A stretch of 64,000 nt of DNA from CAJXYS01 sp913063035 (GTDB lineage Bacteria; Pseudomonadota; Alphaproteobacteria; Rhodobacterales; Rhodobacteraceae): the NCBI RefSeq assembly GCF_050586465.1, contig NZ_JBOCEG010000001.1, positions 186,001 to 250,000 of the forward strand, read 5' to 3'. Below are positions 17,462-26,511 of the stretch, in pieces. The position numbers and the translations under genes were made by a program. Numbering within the stretch: the stretch's first letter is position 1; each line of letters opens with the position of its first letter. The notes beneath the pieces are model-generated. The model was given only the letters and a program-made list of their open reading frames with translations, ran no database searches and was not told where the DNA came from.

Positions 17462-18994
17462 GTGGGCGCAGGCGGCGCCTCCGCCGTGCCGCGGCGCGCG
17501 CTCTCGCCGCGCCGCGCGCTGGCACTTGCGGCGCTGGCCGGGCTGGCCGGCGCGGCGGGGCATGTGCCGGTGGCGCTGCCGGTCCTGGCCCTGCCGGGCC
17601 TTGCGCTGACGATCTGGCTCGTGGCCACGGCGCCGGACGCCCGGGCCGCGCTCTGGCGCGGGTGGGCGGCGGGCTGCGCCTATTTCGCCGGCACGCTGTT
17701 CTGGATCGTCGAGCCTTTCATGGTGGACCTGGCGCGCCATGGCTGGATGGCGCCCTTCGCGCTGGTCGGCATGGCGGGGGGCATGGCGATGTTCTGGGGC
17801 GCCGCCGCCTGGATCGCGCACCGCCTTGGCACCGGACAGGCCAGCCGCGCGCTGGCGATGGCGCTGACCCTGACGCTGGCGGGGATCCTTCGGGCCTATG
17901 TGCTGACGGGCTTTCCCTGGGCCCTGCCGGCCTATGTCTGGACCGAGACCCCGGTGATCCAGCTGACCGCCTATGCCGGCGTTCACGGGGTTGGCCTGGT
18001 GACGCTGCTGGCCGTGGCCCTGCCGGCGGCCGCCGGTTGGTCGCGACGGGGCGGCGCGGCAGCCGGGCTCGCCCTGGCGGTTCTGGGGGCGGCCTGGGCC
18101 GCGGGGACGGTGCGGCTGGCGGAGCGCGCGCCGGCGACGCAGACCCAGGTGCGGCTCGTGCAGCCCAATGCCGCGCAGCATCTCAAGTGGCGTCGCGACA
18201 TGATCCCGGTCTTCTTCGACCGCGCGCTCGACCTGACCGCCGCCCCGTCGGACACGCCCCCGGACGTGGTCATCTGGCCCGAAACCGCGATGCCGTGGCT
18301 GCTGAACGGCGCGGAACCGGCAATCGAAGAGATGCGCGCGGCGGCCGGGGCTGCGCCGGCCCTGATCTTCGGGGCGCAACGCCGAAGCGATGCGGGGTAT
18401 CACAACAGCCTCGCCGTGATCGCCGAGGGCGCCGCGCCCTCGGCGCTCTATGACAAGCATCATCTCGTGCCCTTCGGGGAATACCTGCCCTTCGACTCGC
18501 AGCTGGCGAAGCTTGGGCTCTACGGGATCGCCAGCCGGGTCGGCGGGGGATACGTCCCCGGTCCCGGGCCGGAGCTGCTGGAGATCCCCGGGCTGGGCCG
18601 GGTGCTGCCGCTCATTTGCTACGAGGCCGTCTTTCCACAGGACGTGTTCGGCGCGCCGGACCGGCCGGACGTGCTCGTGCACATCACCAACGACGCGTGG
18701 TTCGGGCGCGTCGCCGGGCCCTATCAGCATCTCGCGCAGTCGCGGGTGCGCGCGATCGAGCAGGGCCTGCCGATGCTGCGCGCGGCCAATACCGGCGTTT
18801 CGGCGGTGATCGACGCGCATGGGCGCGTCACCGCCGCGCTGCCGCTCGGCGAGGCGGGCCATCTCGATGCCCGCCTTCCCGGCCGCCTGGCGCCGACGCC
18901 TTACAGCCGCTGGCCGGACTGGCCGGTGCTGGCGGTGCTGCTGGCGGGGCTCGCGGGGCTCGGCGCGCGGCGGCGGCGCGCAGTATTGGATTGA
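17462..18994 (+). CDS. lnt: Apolipoprotein N-acyltransferase
   Basis: Inner-membrane enzyme that adds the third acyl chain to outer-membrane lipoproteins; 510 residues. Several N-terminal spans are followed by a periplasmic nitrilase-like domain whose Glu-Lys-Cys triad is visible: Glu about 274 (WPETAMPW), Lys about 332 (YDKHHLVPFGEYLPF) and Cys about 386 (LPLICYEAV). A final span ends the protein. Start is GTG at 17462, 2 bp after the CorC-like stop. Confidence 0.95.
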   Translation: MGAGGASAVPRRALSPRRALALAALAGLAGAAGHVPVALPVLALPGLALTIWLVATAPDARAALWRGWAAGCAYFAGTLFWIVEPFMVDLARHGWMAPFALVGMAGGMAMFWGAAAWIAHRLGTGQASRALAMALTLTLAGILRAYVLTGFPWALPAYVWTETPVIQLTAYAGVHGVGLVTLLAVALPAAAGWSRRGGAAAGLALAVLGAAWAAGTVRLAERAPATQTQVRLVQPNAAQHLKWRRDMIPVFFDRALDLTAAPSDTPPDVVIWPETAMPWLLNGAEPAIEEMRAAAGAAPALIFGAQRRSDAGYHNSLAVIAEGAAPSALYDKHHLVPFGEYLPFDSQLAKLGLYGIASRVGGGYVPGPGPELLEIPGLGRVLPLICYEAVFPQDVFGAPDRPDVLVHITNDAWFGRVAGPYQHLAQSRVRAIEQGLPMLRAANTGVSAVIDAHGRVTAALPLGEAGHLDARLPGRLAPTPYSRWPDWPVLAVLLAGLAGLGARRRRAVLD

Positions 18995-19030
18995 CGCCCG
19001 GCGCCAGGCTCAGTAACCCAGGTCGCATTG

Positions 19031-19078
19031 CCCGTCACAACGGCTTCCTGGCGTGACGGGACTTTTTAATGGAGCACT
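19031..19078 (+). promoter_or_regulatory. SAM/SAH riboswitch in the metK leader
   Basis: A perfect 8-bp P1 stem (CCCGTCAC 19031-19038 / GTGACGGG 19053-19060) encloses the loop AACGGCTTCCTGGC. After a T-rich linker comes AATGGAGCA, whose GGAG can pair with TTCC of the loop to form the pseudoknot. This matches the known Rhodobacterales SAM/SAH riboswitch class, which precedes metK. The GGAG is also the metK ribosome site, 6-7 nt before the ATG, so ligand binding should block translation initiation. The RNA class is established knowledge; the match is by eye. Confidence 0.9.
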
Positions 19079-19082
19079 TCCC

Positions 19083-20234
19083 ATGCCGCGTCAGAACTAC
19101 ATCTTTACCTCGGAGTCGGTGTCCGAGGGCCACCCGGACAAGGTCTGCGACCGGATCTCCGATGCCGTGCTGGATGCCTTCCTCGCCGAGGATCCGCATT
19201 CCCGCGTCGCCTGCGAGGCGTTCGCGACGACCAACCGCGTGGTGATCGGGGGCGAGGTGCGCGGCCCCGGCGAGGTCATCCGCCGGGTCGAGGAGATCGC
19301 CCGCGACTGCGTGCGCGATATCGGCTACGAGCAGGAGGGTTTCCACTGGGCCAACCTGCATGTCGACAATTACCTGCACGCGCAATCGGCGCATATCGCG
19401 CAGGGCGTCGACAAGGACGGGGCGGGCGACCAGGGCATCATGTTCGGCTATGCCTGCGATGAAACGCCCGAGCTGATGCCGGCGCCGATCCTGTTCTCGC
19501 ACGCGATCCTCAAACGCCTCGCCGAACTGCGCAAGAGCGGCGCGGAAGACCGGCTCGGCCCCGATGCGAAATCGCAGCTGACCGTGCGCTACGAGAACGG
19601 TCGCCCGGTCGGCATCACCTCGGTGGTGCTCTCGACCCAGCACATGGACCCGGCGCTGACCTCTGAACAGGTGCGCGAGATCGTCGAGCCGCATATCCGC
19701 GCGACCCTGCCCGAGGGATGGCTCCTGCCCGAGACCGAATGGTGGGTGAACCCGACCGGCGCCTTCGTGATCGGCGGGCCGGACGGCGACGCCGGCCTGA
19801 CCGGGCGCAAGATCATCGTCGACACCTATGGCGGGGCGGCACCCCATGGCGGCGGCGCCTTTTCCGGCAAGGATCCCACCAAGGTGGACCGCTCGGCGGC
19901 CTACGCGGCGCGATACCTGGCCAAGAACGTCGTCGCCTCGGGGATGGCGGCGCGCTGCTCGATCCAGCTGTCCTACGCGATCGGCGTGGCCAAGCCGCTG
20001 TCGGTCTACGTGGACACCTACGGCACCGGCGCGCTGGCCGAGGAAAGGATCGAGGCCGCGCTGCGCCAGGTGATGGACCTGACGCCCCGCGGCATCCGCG
20101 AGCACCTCGCGCTCAACCGCGCGATCTACCAGCGCACCGCGGCCTATGGCCATTTCGGGCGCAAGCCCGAGGATGACGGTGGCTTCAGCTGGGAAAAGAC
20201 TGATCTCGTGGCCGAGCTGAAGGCGGCCGTCTGA
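19083..20234 (+). CDS. metK: S-adenosylmethionine synthetase
   Basis: Makes SAM from methionine and ATP in the cytosol; 383 residues, normal length. Seen motifs are EGHPDKVCDRISDA near the start, the ATP loop GAGDQGIMFGYA (about residues 118-129) and the C-terminal-domain signature GGPDGDAGLTGRKIIVDTYGG. ATG at 19083 lies directly behind the SAM/SAH riboswitch, so synthesis is probably feedback-controlled at translation. Downstream trmB consumes SAM. Confidence 0.97.
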   Translation: MPRQNYIFTSESVSEGHPDKVCDRISDAVLDAFLAEDPHSRVACEAFATTNRVVIGGEVRGPGEVIRRVEEIARDCVRDIGYEQEGFHWANLHVDNYLHAQSAHIAQGVDKDGAGDQGIMFGYACDETPELMPAPILFSHAILKRLAELRKSGAEDRLGPDAKSQLTVRYENGRPVGITSVVLSTQHMDPALTSEQVREIVEPHIRATLPEGWLLPETEWWVNPTGAFVIGGPDGDAGLTGRKIIVDTYGGAAPHGGGAFSGKDPTKVDRSAAYAARYLAKNVVASGMAARCSIQLSYAIGVAKPLSVYVDTYGTGALAEERIEAALRQVMDLTPRGIREHLALNRAIYQRTAAYGHFGRKPEDDGGFSWEKTDLVAELKAAV

Positions 20235-20313
20235 GGCCGCTGCGCGGCGGAATCATGCCTCCGGCGGGGATATTTCCGCCACTTGGACCCGGGCGAGCGA
20301 AATGGGGACGCGC

Positions 20314-21024
20314 ATGAGCGGAGACGGTGCGGCGCGCCGGCCGGTGACCCGGAACTTCTACGGCCGCCGCCACGGCAAGCAGCTAAGGCCGGCGCAGCGC
20401 GCCTATCTCGAGGATCTCGAGACCTTCGCGCTGCGCGGGGTCGACTGGGACGCGAACCCCGATCGCAGGCCACTCGACTTGGGCGCGCTCTTCGGGGGGC
20501 GCCCGGTCTGGCTGGAGGTCGGTTTCGGCGGCGGCGAGCACATGGTGCACCAGGCCGCCGGGACCCCCGGGGTCGGCATCATCGGCTGCGAGCCCTTCAT
20601 CAACGGCGTCGCCATGCTGATGGGCAAGATCCGCGCGGCCGGCGTGGAGAACCTGGCGGTGCATCCCGGCGACGTGCGCGATCTCTTCGACGTGCTGCCC
20701 GCGGCGAGTCTCGACCGGGTCTTCCTGCTGTATCCCGATCCGTGGCCGAAGAAGAAGCATCACCGGCGCCGGTTCGTGACGCCGGAATACCTCGTGCCGC
20801 TGGCCCGCGTGATGAAGCCGGGCGCGGTTCTGCGCGTGGCGACCGATATTCCCGACTACGTGCGCCAGGCATTGGAGCAGGTGCCGCGCCATGGCTTCGA
20901 CTGGCTTGCAGAACGCCCCGCCGACTGGCGAGAGCCGTGGGACGACTGGATGTCCACGCGTTACGAGCAGAAGGCGCTGCGCGAGGGGCGCGTCCCCCAC
21001 TACCTGACCTTCCGGCGCCGCTGA
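20314..21024 (+). CDS. trmB: tRNA (guanine-46-N7)-methyltransferase
   Basis: SAM-dependent methyltransferase that forms m7G46 in tRNA; 236 residues. SAM motif I is WLEVGFGGGEHM, motif IV is FLLYPDPWPKKKHHRRRF and the C-terminus has DDWMSTRYEQKA, all TrmB-specific. ATG at 20314 is favoured because GGGGA lies 5 bp upstream; another ATG at 20302 is in frame and lacks a clear ribosome site. It follows metK by 79 bp. Confidence 0.93.
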   Translation: MSGDGAARRPVTRNFYGRRHGKQLRPAQRAYLEDLETFALRGVDWDANPDRRPLDLGALFGGRPVWLEVGFGGGEHMVHQAAGTPGVGIIGCEPFINGVAMLMGKIRAAGVENLAVHPGDVRDLFDVLPAASLDRVFLLYPDPWPKKKHHRRRFVTPEYLVPLARVMKPGAVLRVATDIPDYVRQALEQVPRHGFDWLAERPADWREPWDDWMSTRYEQKALREGRVPHYLTFRRR

Positions 21025-21100
21025 GGTCCCGATTGGCGGTGGACCGCCCGCGGCGCTTTCGCTAAGCCTCGCCCGGGACCGAGACTTTTCGAGGGTGCAG

Positions 21101-22450
21101 ATGTCAGCACATGGTGATCCGATTCCGATGACGGCCCGCCGCGCCGGGCCCCTGATGGGGGTGGCCGAGGTGCCGGGCGACAAGTCGATCAGCCACCGGG
21201 CGCTGATCCTTGGCGCGCTGTCGGTGGGCGAGACCCGGGTGACCGGCCTGCTGGAAGGGCAGGACGTGCTCGATACCGGCAAGGCGATGCGGGCCTTCGG
21301 CGCCGAGGTGACCCGGACGGGCGCGGGCGCCTGGACGGTGCACGGCGTGGGCGTCGGCGGCTTCGCCGAGCCCGCGGACGTGATCGATTGCGGCAATTCC
21401 GGCACCGGGGTGCGGCTCATCATGGGGGCGATGGCCACTTCGCCCATCTCCGCCACCTTCACCGGCGATGCGAGCCTGCGGGCGCGGCCGATGAACCGGG
21501 TCACCGATCCGCTGCGTCTTTTCGGGGCGGAGGCGCATGGCCGCGCCGGCGGGCGGCTGCCGCTGACGCTGAAAGGCGCGGTCACGCCGGTGCCGGTGCG
21601 CTACACCGTGCCGGTCCCGTCCGCGCAGGTGAAATCCGCGGTGCTGCTGGCCGGGCTCAACGCGCCGGGCGAGACCGTGGTCATCGAGACCGAGGCGACA
21701 CGCGATCATACCGAGCGCATGCTGGCGGGCTTCGGGGCCGGGATCGGGGCCGAGGACACGCCGGAGGGGCGTGTCATCACCCTGACCGGGCAGCCGGAGC
21801 TGCAGCCCCAGGAAATCGTTGTGCCCCGCGACCCGTCGAGCGCGGCCTTCCCGGTGGCGGCCGCCCTGATCGTCGAGGGCTCGGACGTTCTGGTGCCGAA
21901 TATCGGCCTGAACCCGACGCGCGCGGGCCTTTTCACCACGCTTTGCGAGATGGGCGCCGATCTCGTCTTCGAGAACGAGCGGGTCGAGGGCGGCGAGCCC
22001 GTGGCCGACCTGCGCGCGCGGTTCTCGGCGCTTGCCGGCATCGAGGTGCCGCCCGGGCGCGCGCCCTCGATGATCGACGAGTACCCGATCCTCGCGGCGG
22101 TCGCGGCCTGCGCCGAGGGCAAGACCGTGATGCGCGGCATCGCCGAGCTGCGGGTCAAGGAAAGCGACCGGATCGACGCGATGGCCCGCGGGCTCGAGGC
22201 CTGTGGCGTGACCGTCGAGGAGGAAAAGGACACGCTGATCGTGCACGGCATGGGGCCGGGCGGCGTGCCGGGCGGCGCGACCTGCGCAAGCCGGCTCGAC
22301 CACCGGATCGCGATGTCCTTCCTCTGCCTCGGGCTGGCCGCGCGGAAGCCGGTGACGGTCGATGACGGCGGACCGATCGCCACCAGCTTCCCGGTCTTCG
22401 AGCCGCTGATGCAGGGGCTCGGCGCCGATATTGCGCGCGCCGAGGCATGA
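21101..22450 (+). CDS. aroA: 3-phosphoshikimate 1-carboxyvinyltransferase (EPSP synthase)
   Basis: Sixth step of the shikimate pathway, joining shikimate 3-phosphate and PEP; 449 residues. Conserved segments are GDKSISHRALI near residue 28, CGNSGTGVR near 100, PRDPSSAAFP and RVKESDRI. Overall spacing resembles the class II (Agrobacterium CP4-like) enzymes, but the glycine of NSGTG is retained where CP4 has Ala100. ATG at 21101 overlaps GTG 6 bp upstream and gives the N-terminus seen in Rhodobacter. The stop overlaps cmk (ATGA). Confidence 0.95.
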   Translation: MSAHGDPIPMTARRAGPLMGVAEVPGDKSISHRALILGALSVGETRVTGLLEGQDVLDTGKAMRAFGAEVTRTGAGAWTVHGVGVGGFAEPADVIDCGNSGTGVRLIMGAMATSPISATFTGDASLRARPMNRVTDPLRLFGAEAHGRAGGRLPLTLKGAVTPVPVRYTVPVPSAQVKSAVLLAGLNAPGETVVIETEATRDHTERMLAGFGAGIGAEDTPEGRVITLTGQPELQPQEIVVPRDPSSAAFPVAAALIVEGSDVLVPNIGLNPTRAGLFTTLCEMGADLVFENERVEGGEPVADLRARFSALAGIEVPPGRAPSMIDEYPILAAVAACAEGKTVMRGIAELRVKESDRIDAMARGLEACGVTVEEEKDTLIVHGMGPGGVPGGATCASRLDHRIAMSFLCLGLAARKPVTVDDGGPIATSFPVFEPLMQGLGADIARAEA

Positions 22451-23091
22451 GGTTCACGGTCGCGATAGACGGCCCGGCCGCGGCCGGCAAGGGCACGATC
22501 TCGAGGGCCGTGGCCGCGCGCTTCGGCTTTGCCCATCTGGATACCGGGCTGCTTTACCGCGCGGTCGGGCGCCGCGCGCTCGACGGGGCGGCGGGCGGCG
22601 AGATCGACGCCGCGACGGCCATCGCGGCGGCCCGCGCGCTCGATCCGGCGGACCTGAAGCGCGACGACCTGCGCACGCCCGCGGTCGCGCAGGCGGCCAG
22701 CGTCGTGGCCGCGATCCCCGAGGTGCGCCAGGCGCTGCTGGACTTCCAGCGCGATTTCGCGGCGCGCGACGGCGGCGCGGTGCTGGACGGGCGTGACATC
22801 GGCACCGTGATCTGCCCCGACGCGGAGCTGAAGCTGTTCGTCACGGCGAGCGACGCGGTCCGGGCCGAACGGCGCTACCTGGAACTGGTGGCCGGGGGGC
22901 ACGACACCACCCGCGCGGCGGTTCTGGAAGACCTCAAGGCACGCGACGCGCGCGATGCCGCGCGGGACGCGGCGCCGTTGCGGCCCGCGCAAGAAGCGGT
23001 CTTGCTCGACACGACGGAGTTGTCTATAGAAGCAGCCGTCGAAGAGGCGGTCAACGCCGTTGAAGAACGGATCGAGCAGGGTCGGGGATAA
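22447..23091 (+). CDS. cmk: Cytidylate kinase
   Basis: Phosphorylates CMP/dCMP; 214 residues. The P-loop is GPAAAGKGT (about residues 8-16), followed by HLDTGLLYRAVGR and the LID/NMP region with LDGRDIGTVICPDAELKLFVTA, all diagnostic. It overlaps aroA by 4 bp and precedes rpsA, the classic aroA-cmk-rpsA order of proteobacteria. Confidence 0.95.
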   Translation: MRFTVAIDGPAAAGKGTISRAVAARFGFAHLDTGLLYRAVGRRALDGAAGGEIDAATAIAAARALDPADLKRDDLRTPAVAQAASVVAAIPEVRQALLDFQRDFAARDGGAVLDGRDIGTVICPDAELKLFVTASDAVRAERRYLELVAGGHDTTRAAVLEDLKARDARDAARDAAPLRPAQEAVLLDTTELSIEAAVEEAVNAVEERIEQGRG

Positions 23092-23196
23092 TCACCGGCC
23101 CTGATTGTTTAGTGGACCACCTGACCTGACCAACCCAAGACCGGCGGAGACAACCGCCAGGCCGGAAAAAGACTGACTGTAAAGGAAACGAACTGA

Positions 23197-24882
23197 ATGT
23201 CTGCTAACGCATCGATGGAGGAATTCGAAGCCCTCCTGCAAGAAAGCTTCGAGATCGACACGCCGAGCGAAGGCGCGGTCGTCAAGGGCAAGGTCATCGC
23301 CGTCGAGGCGGGCCAGGCCATCATCGACATCGGCTACAAGATGGAAGGCCGTGTCGATCTCAAGGAATTCGCGAGCCCGGGCGAAGCGCCCGAGATCGAA
23401 CCGGGCGACGAGGTCGAGGTCTATCTCGAGCGCGTCGAAAACGCCCGTGGCGAGGCCGTCATCAGCCGTGACAAGGCCCGCCGCGAGGAAGCCTGGGACC
23501 GCCTCGAAAAAGCCTATGCCGACGACGCCCGCGTCGAGGGCGCGATCTTCGGCCGGGTCAAGGGCGGCTTCACCGTCGATCTCGGCGGCGCCGTGGCCTT
23601 CCTGCCGGGCAGCCAGGTCGACGTGCGCCCCGTGCGCGACGCCGGCCCGCTCATGGGTCTCAAACAGCCCTTCCAGATCCTCAAGATGGACCGCCGCCGC
23701 GGCAACATCGTGGTCTCGCGCCGCGCCATCCTGGAAGAGTCCCGCGCCGAGCAGCGCGCCGAGGTCATCGCCAAGCTCAACGAGGGCGACGTGGTCGACG
23801 GCGTGGTCAAGAACATCACCGAATACGGGGCCTTCGTGGATCTCGGCGGTGTGGACGGCCTGCTGCACGTCACCGACATGGCCTGGCGCCGCGTCAACCA
23901 CCCCTCCGAGATCCTCTCGATCGGCGAGACGGTCAAGGTGCAGGTGATCAAGGTCAACAAGGAAACGCACCGTATCTCGCTCGGCATGAAGCAGCTCCAG
24001 GAGGATCCCTGGACCAATGTCGAGGCGAAGTTCCCGATCGGGACCGTGCATACCGGCCGCGTCACCAACATCACCGACTACGGCGCCTTCGTGGAGCTGG
24101 AGCCGGGCGTCGAAGGCCTGGTGCACGTCTCCGAGATGTCCTGGACCAAGAAGAACGTCCATCCGGGCAAGATCGTGTCCACCTCCCAGGAAGTGGACGT
24201 CATGGTGCTCGAGATCGACACGGCCAAGCGCCGGGTGTCGCTCGGCCTCAAGCAGACCATGCGCAACCCGTGGGAAGTCTTCGCCGAGACTCACCCGGTC
24301 GGCACCGAGGTCGAGGGCGAGGTCAAGAACATCACCGAGTTCGGTCTGTTCATCGGTCTCGACAACGACATCGACGGCATGGTGCACCTGAGCGACCTGA
24401 GCTGGGACATGGCTGGCGAGCAGGCGATCCAGGAGTACAAGAAGGGCGACGTCGTCAAGGCCGTCGTCACCGAGGTCGACACCGAGAAGGAGCGTATCTC
24501 GCTCTCCATCAAGGCGCTCGAGGGCGACCCGTTCCAGGATGCCGTCGCCGGCGTGAAGCGCGGCTCGATCATCACCGTGACCGTGACCGCGATCGAGGAT
24601 GGCGGCATCGAGGTGGAGCACGAGGGCATGAAGTCCTTCATCCGCCGGTCCGATCTGAGCCGCGACCGTGCCGAGCAGCGCCCCGAGCGCTTCCAGGTGG
24701 GTGACAAGGTGGACGTGCGCGTGACCAACGTGGACGCCAAGTCGCGCCGTCTGGGGCTCAGCATCAAGGCGCGCGAGATCGCCGAAGAGAAAGAGGCCGT
24801 GCAGCAATACGGCTCGTCGGACTCCGGTGCCTCGCTCGGCGATATCCTTGGGGCCGCGCTCAACAAGCAGGACGACGACTGA
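23197..24882 (+). CDS. rpsA: 30S ribosomal protein S1
   Basis: mRNA-binding ribosomal protein needed to recruit structured leaders; 561 residues containing six S1 (OB-fold) repeats, the full proteobacterial set. Repeats 3-5 show the motif G-x-V-x-N-I-T-x-[YF]-G-[AL]-F-[VI] (for example NITEYGAFVDLGGVDGLLH). The C-terminus is Asp-rich (NKQDDD). ATG at 23197 follows a 105-bp leader after cmk with AAAGGAAA as ribosome site. A strong terminator follows. Confidence 0.97.
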   Translation: MSANASMEEFEALLQESFEIDTPSEGAVVKGKVIAVEAGQAIIDIGYKMEGRVDLKEFASPGEAPEIEPGDEVEVYLERVENARGEAVISRDKARREEAWDRLEKAYADDARVEGAIFGRVKGGFTVDLGGAVAFLPGSQVDVRPVRDAGPLMGLKQPFQILKMDRRRGNIVVSRRAILEESRAEQRAEVIAKLNEGDVVDGVVKNITEYGAFVDLGGVDGLLHVTDMAWRRVNHPSEILSIGETVKVQVIKVNKETHRISLGMKQLQEDPWTNVEAKFPIGTVHTGRVTNITDYGAFVELEPGVEGLVHVSEMSWTKKNVHPGKIVSTSQEVDVMVLEIDTAKRRVSLGLKQTMRNPWEVFAETHPVGTEVEGEVKNITEFGLFIGLDNDIDGMVHLSDLSWDMAGEQAIQEYKKGDVVKAVVTEVDTEKERISLSIKALEGDPFQDAVAGVKRGSIITVTVTAIEDGGIEVEHEGMKSFIRRSDLSRDRAEQRPERFQVGDKVDVRVTNVDAKSRRLGLSIKAREIAEEKEAVQQYGSSDSGASLGDILGAALNKQDDD

Positions 24883-24917
24883 TCCGCCATCGGCGGTATC
24901 GATCGAGGACATTGCAG

Positions 24918-24944
24918 GGGGCGGCCCGCCGGGCCGCCCCTTTC
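24918..24944 (+). terminator. Intrinsic terminator of rpsA
   Basis: Perfect 10-bp stem GGGGCGGCCC / GGGCCGCCCC with a 3-nt GCC loop, followed by TTTCGCTTTC, 35 bp past the rpsA stop. Confidence 0.85.
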
Positions 24945-25104
24945 GCTTTCGGGGCGCCGAATCAGCCCCGCCGCGCCGCCCGGCCGCGCCCGACGCGCCC
25001 CGCCTCTTGCGGCGGCGTATGCCCGATTTCCGGAACTGCTTGCCAATAGAGCCGGATTTCAGCGACTTAGCGCGTCAAATCCGCATCGCCGGGGTGGCTT
25101 CCTG

Positions 25105-25134
25105 TTTCCAGCACCCCGGGTTTCCGACTATAGT
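25105..25134 (+). promoter_or_regulatory. Predicted promoter of the ihfB operon
   Basis: TTTCCA (25105-25110), an 18-bp spacer and TATAGT (25129-25134; 5/6 match to the -10 consensus). The implied start is about 50 nt before the ihfB ATG. Confidence 0.4.
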
Positions 25135-25191
25135 TGGACAAAACCGGGCCCGGCGCGGGCGCGCCGAATGGAACGAGGGGGACACCGCTGC

Positions 25192-25473
25192 ATGATACGC
25201 TCTGAACTCATTCAGAAGATCGCCGATGAAAACCCCCACCTCTACCAACGCGATGTCGAGCGTATCGTGAACACGATTTTCGAAGAGATCATCGACGCCA
25301 TGGCCGAAGGCAACCGGGTCGAGTTGCGTGGCTTCGGCGCCTTCTCGGTCAAGCAGCGCGACGCGCGCACGGGGCGCAACCCGCGCACCGGCGAGGCCGT
25401 CCATGTCGAGGCCAAATGCGTTCCCTTCTTCAAGACCGGCAAACTGCTTCGCGAACGCCTCAACGGCGGCTGA
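25192..25473 (+). CDS. ihfB: Integration host factor, beta subunit
   Basis: DNA-bending HU/IHF-family protein that pairs with IhfA; 93 residues. It starts MIRSELIQKIADENPHL and has the beta-arm signature GRNPRTGEAVHVEAKCVPFFKTGK with the Pro that intercalates DNA. Both sequence and length favour the beta subunit rather than HU. ATG at 25192 excludes an upstream in-frame extension that lacks family similarity. First of ihfB-lapA-trpF-trpB. Confidence 0.95.
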   Translation: MIRSELIQKIADENPHLYQRDVERIVNTIFEEIIDAMAEGNRVELRGFGAFSVKQRDARTGRNPRTGEAVHVEAKCVPFFKTGKLLRERLNGG

Positions 25474-25491
25474 GCCCACAGGACTGAACAC

Positions 25492-25833
25492 ATGCGCTAT
25501 CTCCGCCTGGCCTTCCTGGCCGTCGTCGGCATCCTGCTTCTGACCGTGGCGCTGGCCAACCGCCACCCGGTGACCCTGCGTCTCCTGCCCGAGGAAATGG
25601 CCGCCTTCCTGCCTTTCGGCACCTCCGTGACCATGCCGCTGTTCCTGGTCGTCCTCGGCGGTGTGCTGGCCGGGCTGGTGATCGGCTTCGTCTGGGAGTG
25701 GTTCCGCGAACACAAGCACCGCAGCGAGGCCGCGCGCGAGCGTCGCCACGCCCGCGAGCTCGAGCGCGAGGTGAAGTCGCTCCGCGACAAAAAGGCGGAC
25801 GGCAAGGACGACGTGCTCGCGCTGCTTGAGTGA
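25492..25833 (+). CDS. LapA-domain (DUF1049) inner-membrane protein
   Basis: Small membrane protein of 113 residues with two predicted spans (about residues 5-21 and 48-70) linked by a short loop starting with the conserved NRHPVTLRLLP, and a charged C-terminal coiled-coil-like tail. This is the LapA/DUF1049 layout; in E. coli LapA works with LapB in control of lipopolysaccharide synthesis. No lapB is next to it. It lies 18 bp after ihfB, the same neighbourhood as in other proteobacteria. Confidence 0.85.
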   Translation: MRYLRLAFLAVVGILLLTVALANRHPVTLRLLPEEMAAFLPFGTSVTMPLFLVVLGGVLAGLVIGFVWEWFREHKHRSEAARERRHARELEREVKSLRDKKADGKDDVLALLE

Positions 25834-25862
25834 TCCGGCCGGATCGGGCAGAAGCTGACGGC

Positions 25863-26510
25863 ATGACAGATGAAATCCGCGTCAAGATCTGCGGCCTGAC
25901 CAGCAGCGCCGATATTCCCGCCGCGCTCCTCGCGGGGGCGAGCTACCTTGGCTTCGTCTTCTTCGCCAAGTCGCCGCGCCACCTGAGCATCGCGGAGGCC
26001 GCGGAGCTGGCTGGCCCGGTGCCCGAGGGCATCTGCAAGGTCGGCCTGATCGTGGATGCCAGCGACGCCGATATCGATGCGATCACCGCGCGGGTGCCGC
26101 TGGACATGCTGCAGCTCCACGGCTCGGAAAGCCCCGAACGCGTGGCCGCGATCCGCGAACGGTCCGGCCTCCCGGTGATGAAGGCGATCGGCATCGCCGA
26201 CGCGGCCGACCTGGCGCAGATCGCGCCCTATGGGCGCGTCGCCGACCAGCTGCTGGTGGATGCCAAGCCGCCGAAAGGGGCAGAGGTGCCCGGCGGGCAC
26301 GGGCTGCCCTTCGACTGGCGGCTCATCGCGGATGTGCGCTGGCCGGTGCCGTGGATGCTGGCCGGCGGGCTCGACGCCGCCAACGTTGCCGAGGCGATCC
26401 GGCTGACGGGCGCGCGGCAGGTGGACGTGTCCTCGGGCGTGGAAAGCGCGCCGGGGGAAAAGGATGCGGAGAAAATGGTGGCCTTCGTCAGGGCCGCAAA
26501 GGGAGAGTGA
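25863..26510 (+). CDS. trpF: Phosphoribosylanthranilate isomerase
   Basis: TIM-barrel isomerase, third step of tryptophan synthesis from chorismate; 215 residues. Family landmarks are VKICGLTSS near the start with the catalytic Cys, LIVDASDADI, LDMLQLHGSESPERV, and VDVSSGVESAPGEKDAEK with the catalytic Asp region. ATG at 25863 begins MTDEIRVKICG. It is 1 bp from trpB and downstream of ihfB-lapA. Confidence 0.95.
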   Translation: MTDEIRVKICGLTSSADIPAALLAGASYLGFVFFAKSPRHLSIAEAAELAGPVPEGICKVGLIVDASDADIDAITARVPLDMLQLHGSESPERVAAIRERSGLPVMKAIGIADAADLAQIAPYGRVADQLLVDAKPPKGAEVPGGHGLPFDWRLIADVRWPVPWMLAGGLDAANVAEAIRLTGARQVDVSSGVESAPGEKDAEKMVAFVRAAKGE

Positions 26511-26511
26511 G

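Larger units (their letters stand above)
24883..25191. other. Intergenic region between rpsA and ihfB (309 bp)
   Basis: Contains the rpsA terminator at its left end and a plausible ihfB promoter near its right end. The 160 bp between them (24945-25104) hold no gene or structure that I can recognise. Confidence 0.6.

Noticed and set aside
20251..20280. GCCTCCGGCGGGGATATTT segment after metK as a dispersed repeat
   Set aside because: Similar strings feel familiar from Rhodobacterales intergenic DNA, but it occurs once in this window and I cannot verify repetition.
24945..25104. Small gene or RNA in the rpsA-ihfB gap
   Set aside because: No start with a ribosome site, no conserved-looking hairpin apart from the rpsA terminator, and only short open frames.
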